64,000 bases of DNA. Source: Paenibacillus sp. Marseille-Q4541. GTDB taxonomy: Bacteria; Bacillota; Bacilli; Paenibacillales; Paenibacillaceae. The position numbers and the translations under genes were made by a program. The notes beneath the pieces were generated by a model, which ran no database searches, was not told where the DNA came from, and worked only from the letters and a program-made list of their open reading frames with translations. Location: positions 372,001 through 436,000 of the forward strand of contig NZ_JAGXCY010000002.1 of assembly GCF_018310695.1 (NCBI RefSeq). The letters run 5' to 3'. Below, piece after piece: positions 43,700 to 53,325 of the stretch (its first letter is position 1; each line of letters begins with the position of its first letter).

Positions 43700-45044
43700 G
43701 GGGTTTCATTCCCAGTATGGAATCAGCCAGCTTCTTCGCATCAGGTAACATAATATCATCGGGAACATTTTGACCTGTAGTGATGTAGGCGAGCTTACTC
43801 GGATACTGATGAAGCACATTACATAAAGCTCCGAGTGTATCCGTTTCATCTATTTTGGTAAAAATCAGCTTCGCCGGTCCATATTTATGAAAATGTTCGA
43901 GTATGCTAAGCATGTCCTCGGTTTTCGCAGTGAGACTAAGTACAATAATGAGTTCACTTCCTGGTTGATCGGGAAGTAAGCTTTTAAGTTCAGACACGGC
44001 TAGCTCACTGCGATAGTTCCGACCTGCTGTGTCCATTAGAATTAAATCACAATCTGCAAGACGATCCAGAGCTTGTTTGGTATCCGCAGGTGATTGTACG
44101 ATTTCTAGTGGAATCCCTAATATTGCAGCATATGTACGTAACTGCTCAATAGCAGAAATACGGTACGTATCCGCAGTAATAAGACCCACTTTTCGTTTAT
44201 GCTGGAACATTTGCTCTGCCGCAAGCTTTGCTATGGTTGTTGTTTTGCCAACTCCTGTCGGACCAGCTACGTAAACAATCCGGGTGGACTTGTTAATTCC
44301 CGCATCGATGTGTTCTGTTAAAAACTGCTCAATCAAAGTTCTTACTGTACTTTCCCCGGTTACATGCTCTTCTTCAAGTAGAGTTTGCTTCGCCGACTCC
44401 ATCCAGCCGTTCCAGATGTCAGTCGCAATTCCTTGCTTCTTCAGAGTTGCACGAACCTCGTTCAAATCGCCTGGTAGATTCACTTCGTTCGATTGCGTTT
44501 GCGCAATAGAAGCCATAAAGGATTTCATCTGGCTGATTTCAGCAAATAGTTTCTCATTTAAATTCCCGTTTCCTGCATCAATTTCCGGTTTCCTATGCTC
44601 CCTGCTTGAAAAAACGGAAAAATCCGCCCCTGCTGGGTGCGGCTGTGACTCTACGGGGCGAGGGAAAGATTCACCTAATCCATGAGGTGCTCCGGACAGA
44701 GTCGCCTTTGAATTCGCTCTTGTATTTCCTAATGTTGATTCCTCAGTTGCCGCAATTTGTTCCGTATTATTAAAATTCCCTGCTTTTCGGTAAGCTTCAG
44801 GAACAGCGTTTCTTGGTGTAGTCTGGATAGCAGAAGGAGGAGCCTGCTGCACAGGCTTCTCCTTCTGCTCTGGATCTTGCTCAACGGCTGCTATCACTTC
44901 AATCTTCTGTTTGCGGAGCAATCCTGCTAAACCACTTGCTCGAACAGTCTTTGTAGACATGATGACAGCATCTTGTCCTAATTCATTTCGAATGAGTTTC
45001 ATAGCCTCGGGCATGGTATCAACGATGTATTTTTTTATTTTCAT
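43692..45044 (-). CDS. flhF: Flagellar SRP-type GTPase FlhF
   Basis: This is the SRP-family GTPase that places flagella. The protein has 450 residues. The N-terminal basic domain starts MKIKKYIVDTMPEAMKLIRNELGQDAVIMSTKTV. A Gln/Pro/Asn-rich spacer (about 60-150) precedes the NG domain. G1 is AGPTGVGKTTTIAKLA (about 245), G3 is MDTAGRNY and G4 is FTKIDET. It is translationally coupled to flhA (4-base overlap) and flhG (8-base overlap). Confidence 0.96.
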   Translation of the reverse strand: MKIKKYIVDTMPEAMKLIRNELGQDAVIMSTKTVRASGLAGLLRKQKIEVIAAVEQDPEQKEKPVQQAPPSAIQTTPRNAVPEAYRKAGNFNNTEQIAATEESTLGNTRANSKATLSGAPHGLGESFPRPVESQPHPAGADFSVFSSREHRKPEIDAGNGNLNEKLFAEISQMKSFMASIAQTQSNEVNLPGDLNEVRATLKKQGIATDIWNGWMESAKQTLLEEEHVTGESTVRTLIEQFLTEHIDAGINKSTRIVYVAGPTGVGKTTTIAKLAAEQMFQHKRKVGLITADTYRISAIEQLRTYAAILGIPLEIVQSPADTKQALDRLADCDLILMDTAGRNYRSELAVSELKSLLPDQPGSELIIVLSLTAKTEDMLSILEHFHKYGPAKLIFTKIDETDTLGALCNVLHQYPSKLAYITTGQNVPDDIMLPDAKKLADSILGMKPHE

Positions 45045-47074
45045 AAATTCACCACCCCGACGCTTTGAATTTCAACATTTGGTTCGAGCTCACTATAAGA
45101 CAATACCGGAATATCTTGCATCGTTCTCTCAATAATCTGCCGGAGATACATGCGAATGTTAGGTGAAGTGAGTACAATAGGTTGCTGTCCGGACTGAATC
45201 AGACGATTGACTTGTTCCGTCAATTTCTGATACAAAGTTTGACTTGATACAGGATCCAGCGCCAAATAGCTGCCTTGCTCAGATTGCTGCACACTCTCGG
45301 CTATTTTTTTCTCCAGATTAGGTCCAACCGTAATCACCCGCATCGTCTCCCCTTTCAGGGTATACTGCTGGGTTATTTGTCTCGACAAAGCTTGTCTCAC
45401 ATATTCGGTCAAAACATCCGGGTCCTTTGTATATGTACCATAATCTGCTAATGTCTCTACAATCGTAACCATGTCACGAATAGATATCTTCTCTCTAAGC
45501 AACTTGGCAAGAACTTTCTGAATATCTCCAACAGACAAAACGGAAGGAATTAATTCGTCTACCAAAGCTGGATAACTTTCTTTCAAATTATCAATAATTG
45601 CTTTTGTCTCCTGGCGTCCTAACAGTTCATGTGCATGTTTCTTAATAAGCTCGGTTAGATGTGTCGCAACTACGGACGGAGGATCAACGACGGTGTACCC
45701 TGATAACTCAGCTCGATCCTTCGTTGCTTCATCAATCCATAAGGCAGGAAGACCAAAAGCAGGTTCCATTGTCTCAATCCCGCTGATAGAATCATCCTCA
45801 AACCCCGGACTCATGGCTAAGTAATGATTAAGCAAAAGCTCTCCACCACCAACGGTATTTCCTTTAATCTTGATCACATACTCACTAGGTCTAAGCTGAA
45901 TATTGTCGCGGATTCGAATAACAGGAACAACAAGTCCAAGCTCCAGCGCACACTGCCTGCGGATCATAATAATTCGATCCAGAAGATCTCCGCCTTGACC
46001 CGAATCTGCAAGTGGTATGAGCCCATAACCGAATTCAAATTCAATTGGATCTACCTGAAGGAGATTAATAACACTCTCGGGACTTCTAACCTCTTCAATT
46101 TGCTGTTCTTCCTCCAACTGTTCCTCTGAAATTTGCTTATTGTTAAGATTCTTCTGCATTTTCCATCCTCCGAAAAATAACAAACCAGCGAGTGGCAAAG
46201 TTGTAATTGGACCGATCGGAGTAAAAAGCCCTAGAAAAGTTACAGTAGCTCCAACAATATAGAGAAGTTTTGGATATGAAAATAACTGTCCGGTAATGTC
46301 ATCCGCAAAGGTTCCATCAGATGCAGCACGAGTAACAATCAGCCCGGAAGCTGTCGAAATAAGAAGTGCCGGGATCTGACTTACCAGCCCATCCCCGATG
46401 GTTAGTAATGAATAGGTAGATAAGGAATCACCGAAACTCATCCCCATCATTACCATACCAATAATAAATCCGCCAACTAGATTAATTAGCAAGATTATAA
46501 TACTTGCGATCGCATCCCCTTTAACAAACTTACTGGCACCGTCCATTGCACCATAAAAATCAGCCTCACGTTCAATTTTGCTTCGTCTCTCTTTGGCTTG
46601 CTGTTCGTTAATAAGGCCTGCATTCAAATCAGCGTCTATACTCATCTGTTTACCCGGCATGGCATCGAGTGTAAATCTCGCGCCTACCTCAGCCACACGT
46701 TCTGACCCTTTGGTTATGACGATAAACTGTACAACGACAAGAATCAGGAACACGATAAAACCAACAACCGGCTGTCCACTGGATATCCAGTTTCCGAACG
46801 TAGCAACCACTTTACCAGCGTACGCTTCAGCAAGGATATGTTTTGTTGTAGAAATATTCAGGCCCAGCCGAAAAAGAGTTGTTACCAGCAATAAAGAAGG
46901 AAAGATCGAAAAGTCCAAAGCTTCCTTGGTGTTCATTGCCACAAGCAAGATAACTAGTGCAAGTGCGATATTGATGACCAAAAGGACATCCAGTAGTCCA
47001 ACGGGAATGGGGAGAATCATCATTAGCACGATGCCGATAATCCCAACTAGGACTGATAATTCTTTAATTTTCAC
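45041..47074 (-). CDS. flhA: Flagellar type III export gate protein FlhA
   Basis: This is the major export-gate membrane protein, proposed to conduct protons. The protein has 677 residues, exactly the usual length. About eight transmembrane segments fill residues 1-310, with the FHIPEP-family segment FTLDAMPGKQMSIDADLNAGLI at about 140-160. The C-terminal cytoplasmic domain (about 345-677) binds chaperone-substrate complexes. The start is GTG at 47074, overlapping the flhB stop by four bases. Confidence 0.97.
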   Translation of the reverse strand: MKIKELSVLVGIIGIVLMMILPIPVGLLDVLLVINIALALVILLVAMNTKEALDFSIFPSLLLVTTLFRLGLNISTTKHILAEAYAGKVVATFGNWISSGQPVVGFIVFLILVVVQFIVITKGSERVAEVGARFTLDAMPGKQMSIDADLNAGLINEQQAKERRSKIEREADFYGAMDGASKFVKGDAIASIIILLINLVGGFIIGMVMMGMSFGDSLSTYSLLTIGDGLVSQIPALLISTASGLIVTRAASDGTFADDITGQLFSYPKLLYIVGATVTFLGLFTPIGPITTLPLAGLLFFGGWKMQKNLNNKQISEEQLEEEQQIEEVRSPESVINLLQVDPIEFEFGYGLIPLADSGQGGDLLDRIIMIRRQCALELGLVVPVIRIRDNIQLRPSEYVIKIKGNTVGGGELLLNHYLAMSPGFEDDSISGIETMEPAFGLPALWIDEATKDRAELSGYTVVDPPSVVATHLTELIKKHAHELLGRQETKAIIDNLKESYPALVDELIPSVLSVGDIQKVLAKLLREKISIRDMVTIVETLADYGTYTKDPDVLTEYVRQALSRQITQQYTLKGETMRVITVGPNLEKKIAESVQQSEQGSYLALDPVSSQTLYQKLTEQVNRLIQSGQQPIVLTSPNIRMYLRQIIERTMQDIPVLSYSELEPNVEIQSVGVVNL

Positions 47075-48183
47075 TGGTTTCTGTGCCTCCGATTCCCCGA
47101 TGGTTTATTTCTGCCTTTCAAGTTATACACATAAGCAAGTATTTCAGCGACCGCCTGAAACAGATCCGCAGGAATGGAATCACCAATCTCAGCACGTTGG
47201 AACAAAGCTCTCGCGAGTGGTTTATTTTCCATAAGCATGACTCCATTATCCTTCGCTATTTCCCTGATTCGTAGTGCCACATGGTCCGCTCCTTTGGCTA
47301 TTACCTTTGGAGCATCCATTTCACTGCCGTCGTATTTCAGAGCTACTGCAAAATGGGTCGGATTCGTAATAATGACATCTGCATTAGGAATTTCCTGCAT
47401 CATTCGTTGCATAGCCATACGTCTCTGGCGTTCGCGAATTTTCCCTTTTATGAGGGGGTCACCCTCCATTTTTTTATACTCATCTTTAATGTCCTGTTTG
47501 GACATTCGAATATTCTTCTCATACTCGTATTTCTGGTACATATAGTCGAGTACTGCGAGTACAAACAAAGCAATTCCGATATTGAGTCCTAATTTCATTG
47601 TCATCTCAGCAGCAAATTTCATGATGCCATCGGAAGACAGATGACTAAGTCCTGCAAATTGATCTTTTGCTCCCCACAAGATGTCATACACTAGAAACCC
47701 GATAATGAGCATTTTCAAAACAGATTTAACCAACTCAACAAGTGATCGCATGGAAAAAATATTTTTGAACCCTTTAATAGGATCAATCTTGCTAAACTTT
47801 GGAGTAACCCCTTCTCCAGTGAGCAAAAAACCAACTTGTAAATAATTCACAAGGATACCTACGATTACGGCACCGGCAAAAATAGGCGCAAGGATAATCA
47901 GAATTTGAATACCAAGCTGTCCAAACAGTGACATTACATTGGGGATGGTTACATCCATACTGAGCCTGTTCAAAAAAATATCTTTGAAAGCATCAGCTAT
48001 TCTTTCCTTGTAAAAATCCCCGAAAACGAGTAGACACATAAAACAGGTGAGCAAAATGGCTGCCCCGGAAACTTCCATACTTTTTGCAACTTGCCCTTTT
48101 TTTCTTGTTTCCTGACGTTTCTTGGGCGTCGCTTTTTCTGTTTTCTCCCCGGAAAACATCTGCAGGTCCAGTTTGAATCTCAT
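47071..48183 (-). CDS. flhB: Flagellar export switch protein FlhB
   Basis: It sets export specificity between rod/hook and filament substrates. The protein has 370 residues. The N-terminus GEKTEKATPKKRQETRKKGQVAKS is typical, four transmembrane segments lie at about 33-210, and the self-cleavage site NPTH is in IITNPTHFAVALKYD (about residue 268). AKGADHVALRIREIAKDNGV follows in the cytoplasmic domain. It lies 18 bases after fliR. Confidence 0.97.
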   Translation of the reverse strand: MRFKLDLQMFSGEKTEKATPKKRQETRKKGQVAKSMEVSGAAILLTCFMCLLVFGDFYKERIADAFKDIFLNRLSMDVTIPNVMSLFGQLGIQILIILAPIFAGAVIVGILVNYLQVGFLLTGEGVTPKFSKIDPIKGFKNIFSMRSLVELVKSVLKMLIIGFLVYDILWGAKDQFAGLSHLSSDGIMKFAAEMTMKLGLNIGIALFVLAVLDYMYQKYEYEKNIRMSKQDIKDEYKKMEGDPLIKGKIRERQRRMAMQRMMQEIPNADVIITNPTHFAVALKYDGSEMDAPKVIAKGADHVALRIREIAKDNGVMLMENKPLARALFQRAEIGDSIPADLFQAVAEILAYVYNLKGRNKPSGNRRHRNQ

Positions 48184-48201
48184 CCTACTCTACCCCCGGT
48201 T

Positions 48202-48999
48202 TTACCTAACTAAAGGTTCCTGGCCAACTACTTCCAGCACACCTTGCATTGCTTCAAATAAAACAGCAAACAAATTCTCAAATACATATAGGAATCCTGG
48301 AACAATAAGGAGCAACATAGCAAGACCTACGATTATTTTCAGTGGAACCCCAATTACAAAAACATTAAACTGCGGCGCTGTTCTTGCAAGAAAGCCAAGT
48401 CCAACATCAGTCATAAACAAGGCAACTACAAGAGGGGCGGCCATCTGAAAAGCAAGCATAAAAGCTTGTGCAAATGCACGCATGAGCAGTTCCGCTACAC
48501 TTCCGTCAGCAAAGGCCTGAAATATATCATTCCCGGCAAGAGGTACCCAATTATAGCTGTACACAATGGCATCTAGCATTCGATGATGCCCGTTCATGGT
48601 CAAAAACAACAACATAGCAAAAGCATATTTGAGGTTCCCTGTTAACGGTGCTGATGCTCCTGTCATCGGGTCATATACATTGGCAATACCAAAACCAATC
48701 TGTATATCAATGAACGCTCCGGCAGTCTGAATGGCAGTAATCATCAGAAGTGCTATGTATCCCAGTAGCAATCCCATTAAAATTTCCTTAATGATAAGCA
48801 GGACATATGCTCCATCCATGGGGATAACCTGCTCAGTACCAAAGGAAAGATACACAATAATACTAATAAAAACGGATAATCCTATTTTAAATATCCGGGG
48901 TACACCCGGTGTAGAAAACACAGGTGCCGCTACAAAAAATGCTGTTATTCGACAAAAGATAAGCAGAGCGACAGAAAATCCTTGAAGCATCATCTCCAT
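48202..48999 (-). CDS. fliR: Flagellar export protein FliR
   Basis: This export-gate membrane protein assembles with FliP and FliQ into the entry channel. The protein has 265 residues with about six hydrophobic segments. Recognisable features are FCRITAFFVAAPVFSTPGVPRIFKIGLSV near the N-terminus, EILMGLLLGYIALLMITAIQTAGAFIDIQIGFGIANVYDP in the middle, and APLVVALFMTDVGLGFLARTAPQFNVFVIGVPLK in the C-terminal half. It follows fliQ by 11 bases. Confidence 0.96.
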   Translation of the reverse strand: MEMMLQGFSVALLIFCRITAFFVAAPVFSTPGVPRIFKIGLSVFISIIVYLSFGTEQVIPMDGAYVLLIIKEILMGLLLGYIALLMITAIQTAGAFIDIQIGFGIANVYDPMTGASAPLTGNLKYAFAMLLFLTMNGHHRMLDAIVYSYNWVPLAGNDIFQAFADGSVAELLMRAFAQAFMLAFQMAAPLVVALFMTDVGLGFLARTAPQFNVFVIGVPLKIIVGLAMLLLIVPGFLYVFENLFAVLFEAMQGVLEVVGQEPLVR

Positions 49000-49010
49000 G
49001 ATTGATCAAC

Positions 49011-49280
49011 CTACCCGATATAATTGTGAAGATTGTCTAAGATGTTAAACGTGAAATCAACCATCGATGCGAGAATCCAAGGGCCAAATAACAGCAGTGC
49101 CAAAAGAACGGCTACAATCTTTGGAACAAAAGCTAACGTTTGCTCTTGAATCTGTGTTGTTGCTTGAAAAATACTAATGATAAGTCCCACTACAAGTCCA
49201 AGGACCAGCATGGGGGCACTAATCTTCAAAGCGACAAATATCGCTTGCCCTGCTAGCTCTATGATAAAATCTGCTGTCAA
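49011..49280 (-). CDS. fliQ: Flagellar export protein FliQ
   Basis: This small gate component has two transmembrane helices. The TTG at 49280 (LTADFIIELAGQAIFVALK) gives 89 residues, the same as B. subtilis, with GGAGG 8 bases upstream. A GTG three codons earlier would leave the ribosome binding site directly abutting the start. The central signature VGLIISIFQATTQIQEQTLAFVPKI is intact. Confidence 0.96.
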   Translation of the reverse strand: MTADFIIELAGQAIFVALKISAPMLVLGLVVGLIISIFQATTQIQEQTLAFVPKIVAVLLALLLFGPWILASMVDFTFNILDNLHNYIG

Positions 49281-49313
49281 GGCCGCCACCTCCCGATGTC
49301 TAGATGATCCCTC

Positions 49314-50069
49314 TTATGGACTAAAGCTAAGTAGCAGAGATTTAACGACCAGATACCATCCGTCCACAAGTACAAACAGAAGGATTTTAAAAGGAAGTGA
49401 AATCATGACCGGGGGCAACATCATCATCCCCATTGCCATGAGTGTACTTGACACGACAATATCAATGACTAAGAAAGGAATGAAAATCATGAATCCCATT
49501 TGAAAGGCAGTCTTCAGCTCACTGATTGCATACGCAGGAACCATAACCGTAAGAGGAATCTCCTCATAAGACTCTGGTTTTTCAACCCCGTTATACTCCA
49601 TAAACAGAAGCAGGTCTTTTTCTCTCGTATGTGAAAACATAAATTTCTTCATTGGTACTGTTGCTTCTTTCAGTGCTTCCGTTTGTGTTAACTCCCCTTT
49701 TAAATAAGGCTGCAGTGCAACATCATTTATTGAGGATATCGTTGGTGACATAATAAATAAAGTAAGAAAAAGAGCCAGACCAACGAGCACCTGATTAGGA
49801 GGCATTTGGTTTGTTCCGAGCGATGTTCGTACAAAGCCAAGAACGATAACGATTCTTGTAAAGCTTGTCATAAGTACTAGAATTGCAGGTGCAATACTTA
49901 TAATCGTTATAAAGAGAATGATAGATAACGAGCTTGTACTCGGTTCTTCACTGTTGCTATTTCCAATCTCAATGTTGATATCCGGAATCGGCTGCGCGTA
50001 GGCTTCCGTTCCAAACATGAGATGAAGAGATACCCACAGTAAGCAGACTAATGCAATCTTCTTGTTCAT
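49314..50069 (-). CDS. fliP: Flagellar export protein FliP
   Basis: This is the core of the export gate. The protein has 251 residues including a cleavable-looking signal peptide (MNKKIALVCLLWVSLHLMFGTEAYA). Signatures are MTSFTRIVIVLGFVRTSLGTNQMPPNQVLVGLALFLT and the C-terminal FQMGFMIFIPFLVIDIVVSSTLMAMGMMMLPPVMISLPFKI. Its ATG overlaps the fliO stop by four bases. Confidence 0.97.
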   Translation of the reverse strand: MNKKIALVCLLWVSLHLMFGTEAYAQPIPDINIEIGNSNSEEPSTSSLSIILFITIISIAPAILVLMTSFTRIVIVLGFVRTSLGTNQMPPNQVLVGLALFLTLFIMSPTISSINDVALQPYLKGELTQTEALKEATVPMKKFMFSHTREKDLLLFMEYNGVEKPESYEEIPLTVMVPAYAISELKTAFQMGFMIFIPFLVIDIVVSSTLMAMGMMMLPPVMISLPFKILLFVLVDGWYLVVKSLLLSFSP

Positions 50070-50593
50070 GAATCCCTCGACCGCTCTCTTGTTTCTTCTT
50101 CTGCAAGCCAGCTTTCCATCTGATCCTTGCGATCTGGCATTTCCCGAAGTTTCTTCTGAAATAACTCACCAAATGAAGCTTCTTCAATGTCATATGACTC
50201 CGCTTTGTTTTTGTTCTTTAGCAGCTGATTCTTGACACCAGTTATCAGTTTGGCTAAGGAAGGTTCTGATGTACCTTCCTGCTCAAACTGGACGATTAGC
50301 GCCCTGATTTCCTCAGGATCAGACAAAGTGTCAATCATGTGGACATCGTCCCCGATCCCAAGGATATAAAGTTTGCTACCCACTTCTACAATTTGAAGTG
50401 ACTTACTAGGTCCAAGTCCAACTCCACCGATGACTCTCATCGTTCGCTTTTGGAAGAATGATTGATTCTTTCTTCCCAAAAACCGAATTAAAAGTACAAT
50501 ACATACAACGATAATGATAAGTACGAAAATTACAGTGAACATCGTCCCAAAGTAACTTGACCCTAGTGAATCCGTACGTCCTGAATCTGTCAT
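50066..50593 (-). CDS. fliO: Flagellar biosynthesis protein FliO/FliZ
   Basis: This membrane protein assists assembly of the FliP ring (called FliZ in B. subtilis). The protein has 175 residues with one transmembrane segment at about residues 16-40 (MFTVIFVLIIIVVCIVLLIRFLG). Then comes the FliO domain pattern MRVIGGVGLGPSKSLQIVEVGSKLYILGIGDDVHMIDTL. The basic/acidic C-terminal tail is variable, as usual. It lies between cheY and fliP. Confidence 0.93.
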   Translation of the reverse strand: MTDSGRTDSLGSSYFGTMFTVIFVLIIIVVCIVLLIRFLGRKNQSFFQKRTMRVIGGVGLGPSKSLQIVEVGSKLYILGIGDDVHMIDTLSDPEEIRALIVQFEQEGTSEPSLAKLITGVKNQLLKNKNKAESYDIEEASFGELFQKKLREMPDRKDQMESWLAEEETRERSRDS

Positions 50594-50599
50594 TTCAAC

Positions 50600-50965
50600 T
50601 TAAATGCCCAAAGTTTTATTGATAGCTTCAATTACACGATCCGATTGGAAAGGCTTCACGATGAAATCTTTCGCTCCCGCCTGAATCGCATCAATAACCA
50701 TCGCTTGTTGACCCATCGCAGAGCACATAATGACTTTGGCATTCGGATCAATCTTCTTGATTTCCTTAAGTGCTACGATTCCGTCCATTTCTGGCATCGT
50801 AATATCCATCGTAATTAAGTCAGGACGAAGTTCTTTAAATTTTTCGATAGCTTGTGTTCCGTCCTGTGCTTCCCCGACGACTTCAAACCCGTTCTTGCTC
50901 AAGATGTCCCGAATCATCATTCTCATAAATGCTGCGTCGTCCACGATTAAAATTCGATTTGCCAT
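50600..50965 (-). CDS. cheY: Chemotaxis response regulator CheY
   Basis: This single-domain receiver, when phosphorylated by CheA, binds the FliM/FliY switch. The protein has 121 residues. The acidic pair is in ILIVDDAAFMRMMIRDIL, the phospho-aspartate in LITMDITMPEMDG (about residue 54), the conserved Thr/Ser in VIMCSAMGQQ and the lysine in FIVKPFQ. It lies 31 bases after fliY in the operon. Confidence 0.97.
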   Translation of the reverse strand: MANRILIVDDAAFMRMMIRDILSKNGFEVVGEAQDGTQAIEKFKELRPDLITMDITMPEMDGIVALKEIKKIDPNAKVIMCSAMGQQAMVIDAIQAGAKDFIVKPFQSDRVIEAINKTLGI

Positions 50966-50996
50966 GTTAGTTCAAATCCTCCTTGAAAATTTGTGC

Positions 50997-52295
50997 TTAT
51001 TGTATTTTCTGTAGTCGGTCCCACTCGCTGACGATATCAGTTACTCGTACTCCAAAATTTTCATCAATTACAACAACTTCGCCTTTAGCAATCAGCTTAT
51101 GATTGACAAGTATATCCACTGGTTCACCAGCCAATTTGTCGAGTTCAATGATGGAGCCTTGAGATAATTCCAAAATATCCTTAATTTGCTTTTGGGTCCT
51201 TCCTAATTCTACGGTTACTTTTAGTGGTATGTCCATCAATAAATTCAAATTATTGTCGCCTGTTTGCCCAAAACTACCATTTTGGAAGTTTGCGAACTGC
51301 ACAGGTTGCACATTTACACCGCGAGCATGCATATTTCCGTAATGTTGCGGCTCTCCATTAGGTATTTGTGCAGGTGGCTGCATGGATGGATTAGGATAAT
51401 TGGAATACATTGGTTGCTGAGATACTGGAGCTTGCCATGGATCCTGATACGGTGTATTCCCAGTAGTTTGATTAGGAGACATTGCCCCTTGTTGATTTAT
51501 CTGTTGTTCATATAATGGCGTCTCATAAGCTGTGGTTGGCTCACTTACTACTTCTTCCACAGCTACAGCAGTCTCCGCCATCGTTTGTGGAGTTGTTTCC
51601 TCAGGTTCTTCAGTACCATGAATCAACATTCTCACCATCTCTTTTGAAAAATTAACACGCAAGAGCTGCATGATAGTAGAATCTATTAAATTACCGATTA
51701 GTAATCGGAAAGAAACCTTAATTAATGTTTCATCGATTGGAAAATTGTTCAATCCCTCGCCGCTCGACATGTTCAGGATATCAATGCTAGGAGGTGAAAT
51801 ATTTACGAATCGGTTAAACAGCGTAGACATCGATGTTGCTGAAGATCCCATCATCTGATTCATTGCTTCTTGAACTGCACTGATGTGAATATCATTCAGT
51901 TCCTCGTCCTCAGGATTGCCTTCTCCACCAAGCATGAGATCTGCAATAACCTGAGCATCTCTCTTCTTAATTACGAGAGAATTAATCCCTTCAAAACCGT
52001 CTACGTAAGTAACGTGTACCGTTACATGAGGCTTAGGAAATTCCTCTTCAAATTGGGATCTGTTAATAATAGAAATTTTCGGTGTTGTGATTTCAACCTT
52101 GTTACCGAGTAAGGTTGAGAGTGCAGTAGCAGCACTGCCAAATGTTATGTTCCCGATTTCACCAAGTGCATCCTGTTCAAGTGGAGTCAAAAAATCATCT
52201 ACTGTTTGCACTACTGGCTCTCCACTGGAAATAGACTCGGATTGCTTTAATAAAGCATCTATCTCTTCCTGGGATAAATAATCTTTACTCGTCAA
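50997..52295 (-). CDS. fliY: Flagellar switch protein / CheY-P phosphatase FliY
   Basis: This is a switch-complex component that also dephosphorylates CheY-P. The TTG at 52295 gives 432 residues starting LTSKDYLSQEEIDALLK, with AAGGAG 9 bases upstream, overlapping fliM by 11 bases. The N-terminal FliM-like peptide binds CheY-P. A CheC-like domain shows EIGNITFGSAATAL and EAMNQMMGSSATSM (about 45-190). A Gln/Pro/Asn-rich linker (about 225-335) leads to the FliN-type C-terminal domain (MDIPLKVTVELGRTQKQIKDIL). Confidence 0.96.
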   Translation of the reverse strand: MTSKDYLSQEEIDALLKQSESISSGEPVVQTVDDFLTPLEQDALGEIGNITFGSAATALSTLLGNKVEITTPKISIINRSQFEEEFPKPHVTVHVTYVDGFEGINSLVIKKRDAQVIADLMLGGEGNPEDEELNDIHISAVQEAMNQMMGSSATSMSTLFNRFVNISPPSIDILNMSSGEGLNNFPIDETLIKVSFRLLIGNLIDSTIMQLLRVNFSKEMVRMLIHGTEEPEETTPQTMAETAVAVEEVVSEPTTAYETPLYEQQINQQGAMSPNQTTGNTPYQDPWQAPVSQQPMYSNYPNPSMQPPAQIPNGEPQHYGNMHARGVNVQPVQFANFQNGSFGQTGDNNLNLLMDIPLKVTVELGRTQKQIKDILELSQGSIIELDKLAGEPVDILVNHKLIAKGEVVVIDENFGVRVTDIVSEWDRLQKIQ

Positions 52296-53283
52296 GTTCT
52301 TCAACTCCTTCAATGAGGATTTCATCTATCTGTACGGCTACACGATCTTTAAGACTTCCTGGACTTCCAATGAATTTAGCCTTTTCCCCTACCTTAATGG
52401 TTAAACCTTCATTCACCGGTTTTCCAAGAGCGATGACATCACCAACTCCAAGTGACAGAAACTCTGCAATGGAAATCTGGGATTCACCAAGCTCCGCAAT
52501 AATAGGAAGTTTGGCTTTCTTTACTCTTTCTTTCAGAGCGACCATCTCTTCTGGAGCTCTCGATTTCTTTTCAGAAATAAACCACTGATGCGTCGAGAGT
52601 TTCGACATTATCGGTTCCACTACCACATGCGGAATGCAAAGGTTGATCATGCCTGTGGTATCCCCAATCTTGGTGCTAAGCGAAATCAAGGCAATTGTCT
52701 CATTAGGTGATACAATTTGCATAAATTGTGGGTTCGTCTCAAGAGCCTCCAAACGAGGTTTGATATCAAGGACGGTTTTCCATGCTTCTTGCAAACTATC
52801 AAATGCCTTGCTGAAGATACGCTCCATAATGATGATTTCCATTTCAGTCATTGTGCTTACTTTAGCGGTGGATGTTCCTGGTCCTCCAAGTAAACGATCT
52901 AGCATGGCATAAGCCACATTAGGGTTGACCTCAAGCACCATTCTTCCTTGTAGTGGTTCTGCCTCAAAAATATTTAAAATGGTCATTTTTGGAATTGAGC
53001 GAATAAATTCGTCATAAGGCAGTTGCTCCACTTGTACTACATTAATCTGAACAAAAGTTCGCAGCTGAGCTGAAAAATAAGTCGTCAAGTAACGGGCAAA
53101 ATTTTCATGAATTCGTGTCAAACTTCGAATATGATCTTTTGAAAACCGAACCGCTCTTTTAAAATCGTATGACCTAATTTTCTTCTGGCTATCTTCCTTT
53201 TTAAGCTCTTCGGCATCCATCTCTCCCGAGGAAAGAGCTGCGAGTAGGGCATCAATTTCATTCTGTGATAGTACATCAACCAT
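52285..53283 (-). CDS. fliM: Flagellar motor switch protein FliM
   Basis: This is the switch-complex protein that binds CheY-P. The ATG at 53283 gives 332 residues, as in B. subtilis, starting MVDVLSQNEIDALLAALSSGE (CheY-binding peptide). An ATG three codons earlier is too close to the AGGGGGTG site. The middle domain has RVMSSIP-like FIRSIPKMTILNIFEAEPLQGRMVLEVNPN, and the C-terminal SpoA domain has ELGESQISIAEFLSLGVGDVI. It lies between fliL and fliY. Confidence 0.97.
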   Translation of the reverse strand: MVDVLSQNEIDALLAALSSGEMDAEELKKEDSQKKIRSYDFKRAVRFSKDHIRSLTRIHENFARYLTTYFSAQLRTFVQINVVQVEQLPYDEFIRSIPKMTILNIFEAEPLQGRMVLEVNPNVAYAMLDRLLGGPGTSTAKVSTMTEMEIIIMERIFSKAFDSLQEAWKTVLDIKPRLEALETNPQFMQIVSPNETIALISLSTKIGDTTGMINLCIPHVVVEPIMSKLSTHQWFISEKKSRAPEEMVALKERVKKAKLPIIAELGESQISIAEFLSLGVGDVIALGKPVNEGLTIKVGEKAKFIGSPGSLKDRVAVQIDEILIEGVEELDE

Positions 53284-53325
53284 TTCATTCACCCCCTTGC
53301 AGGTTTAAAATTGAGCTGTAGCACA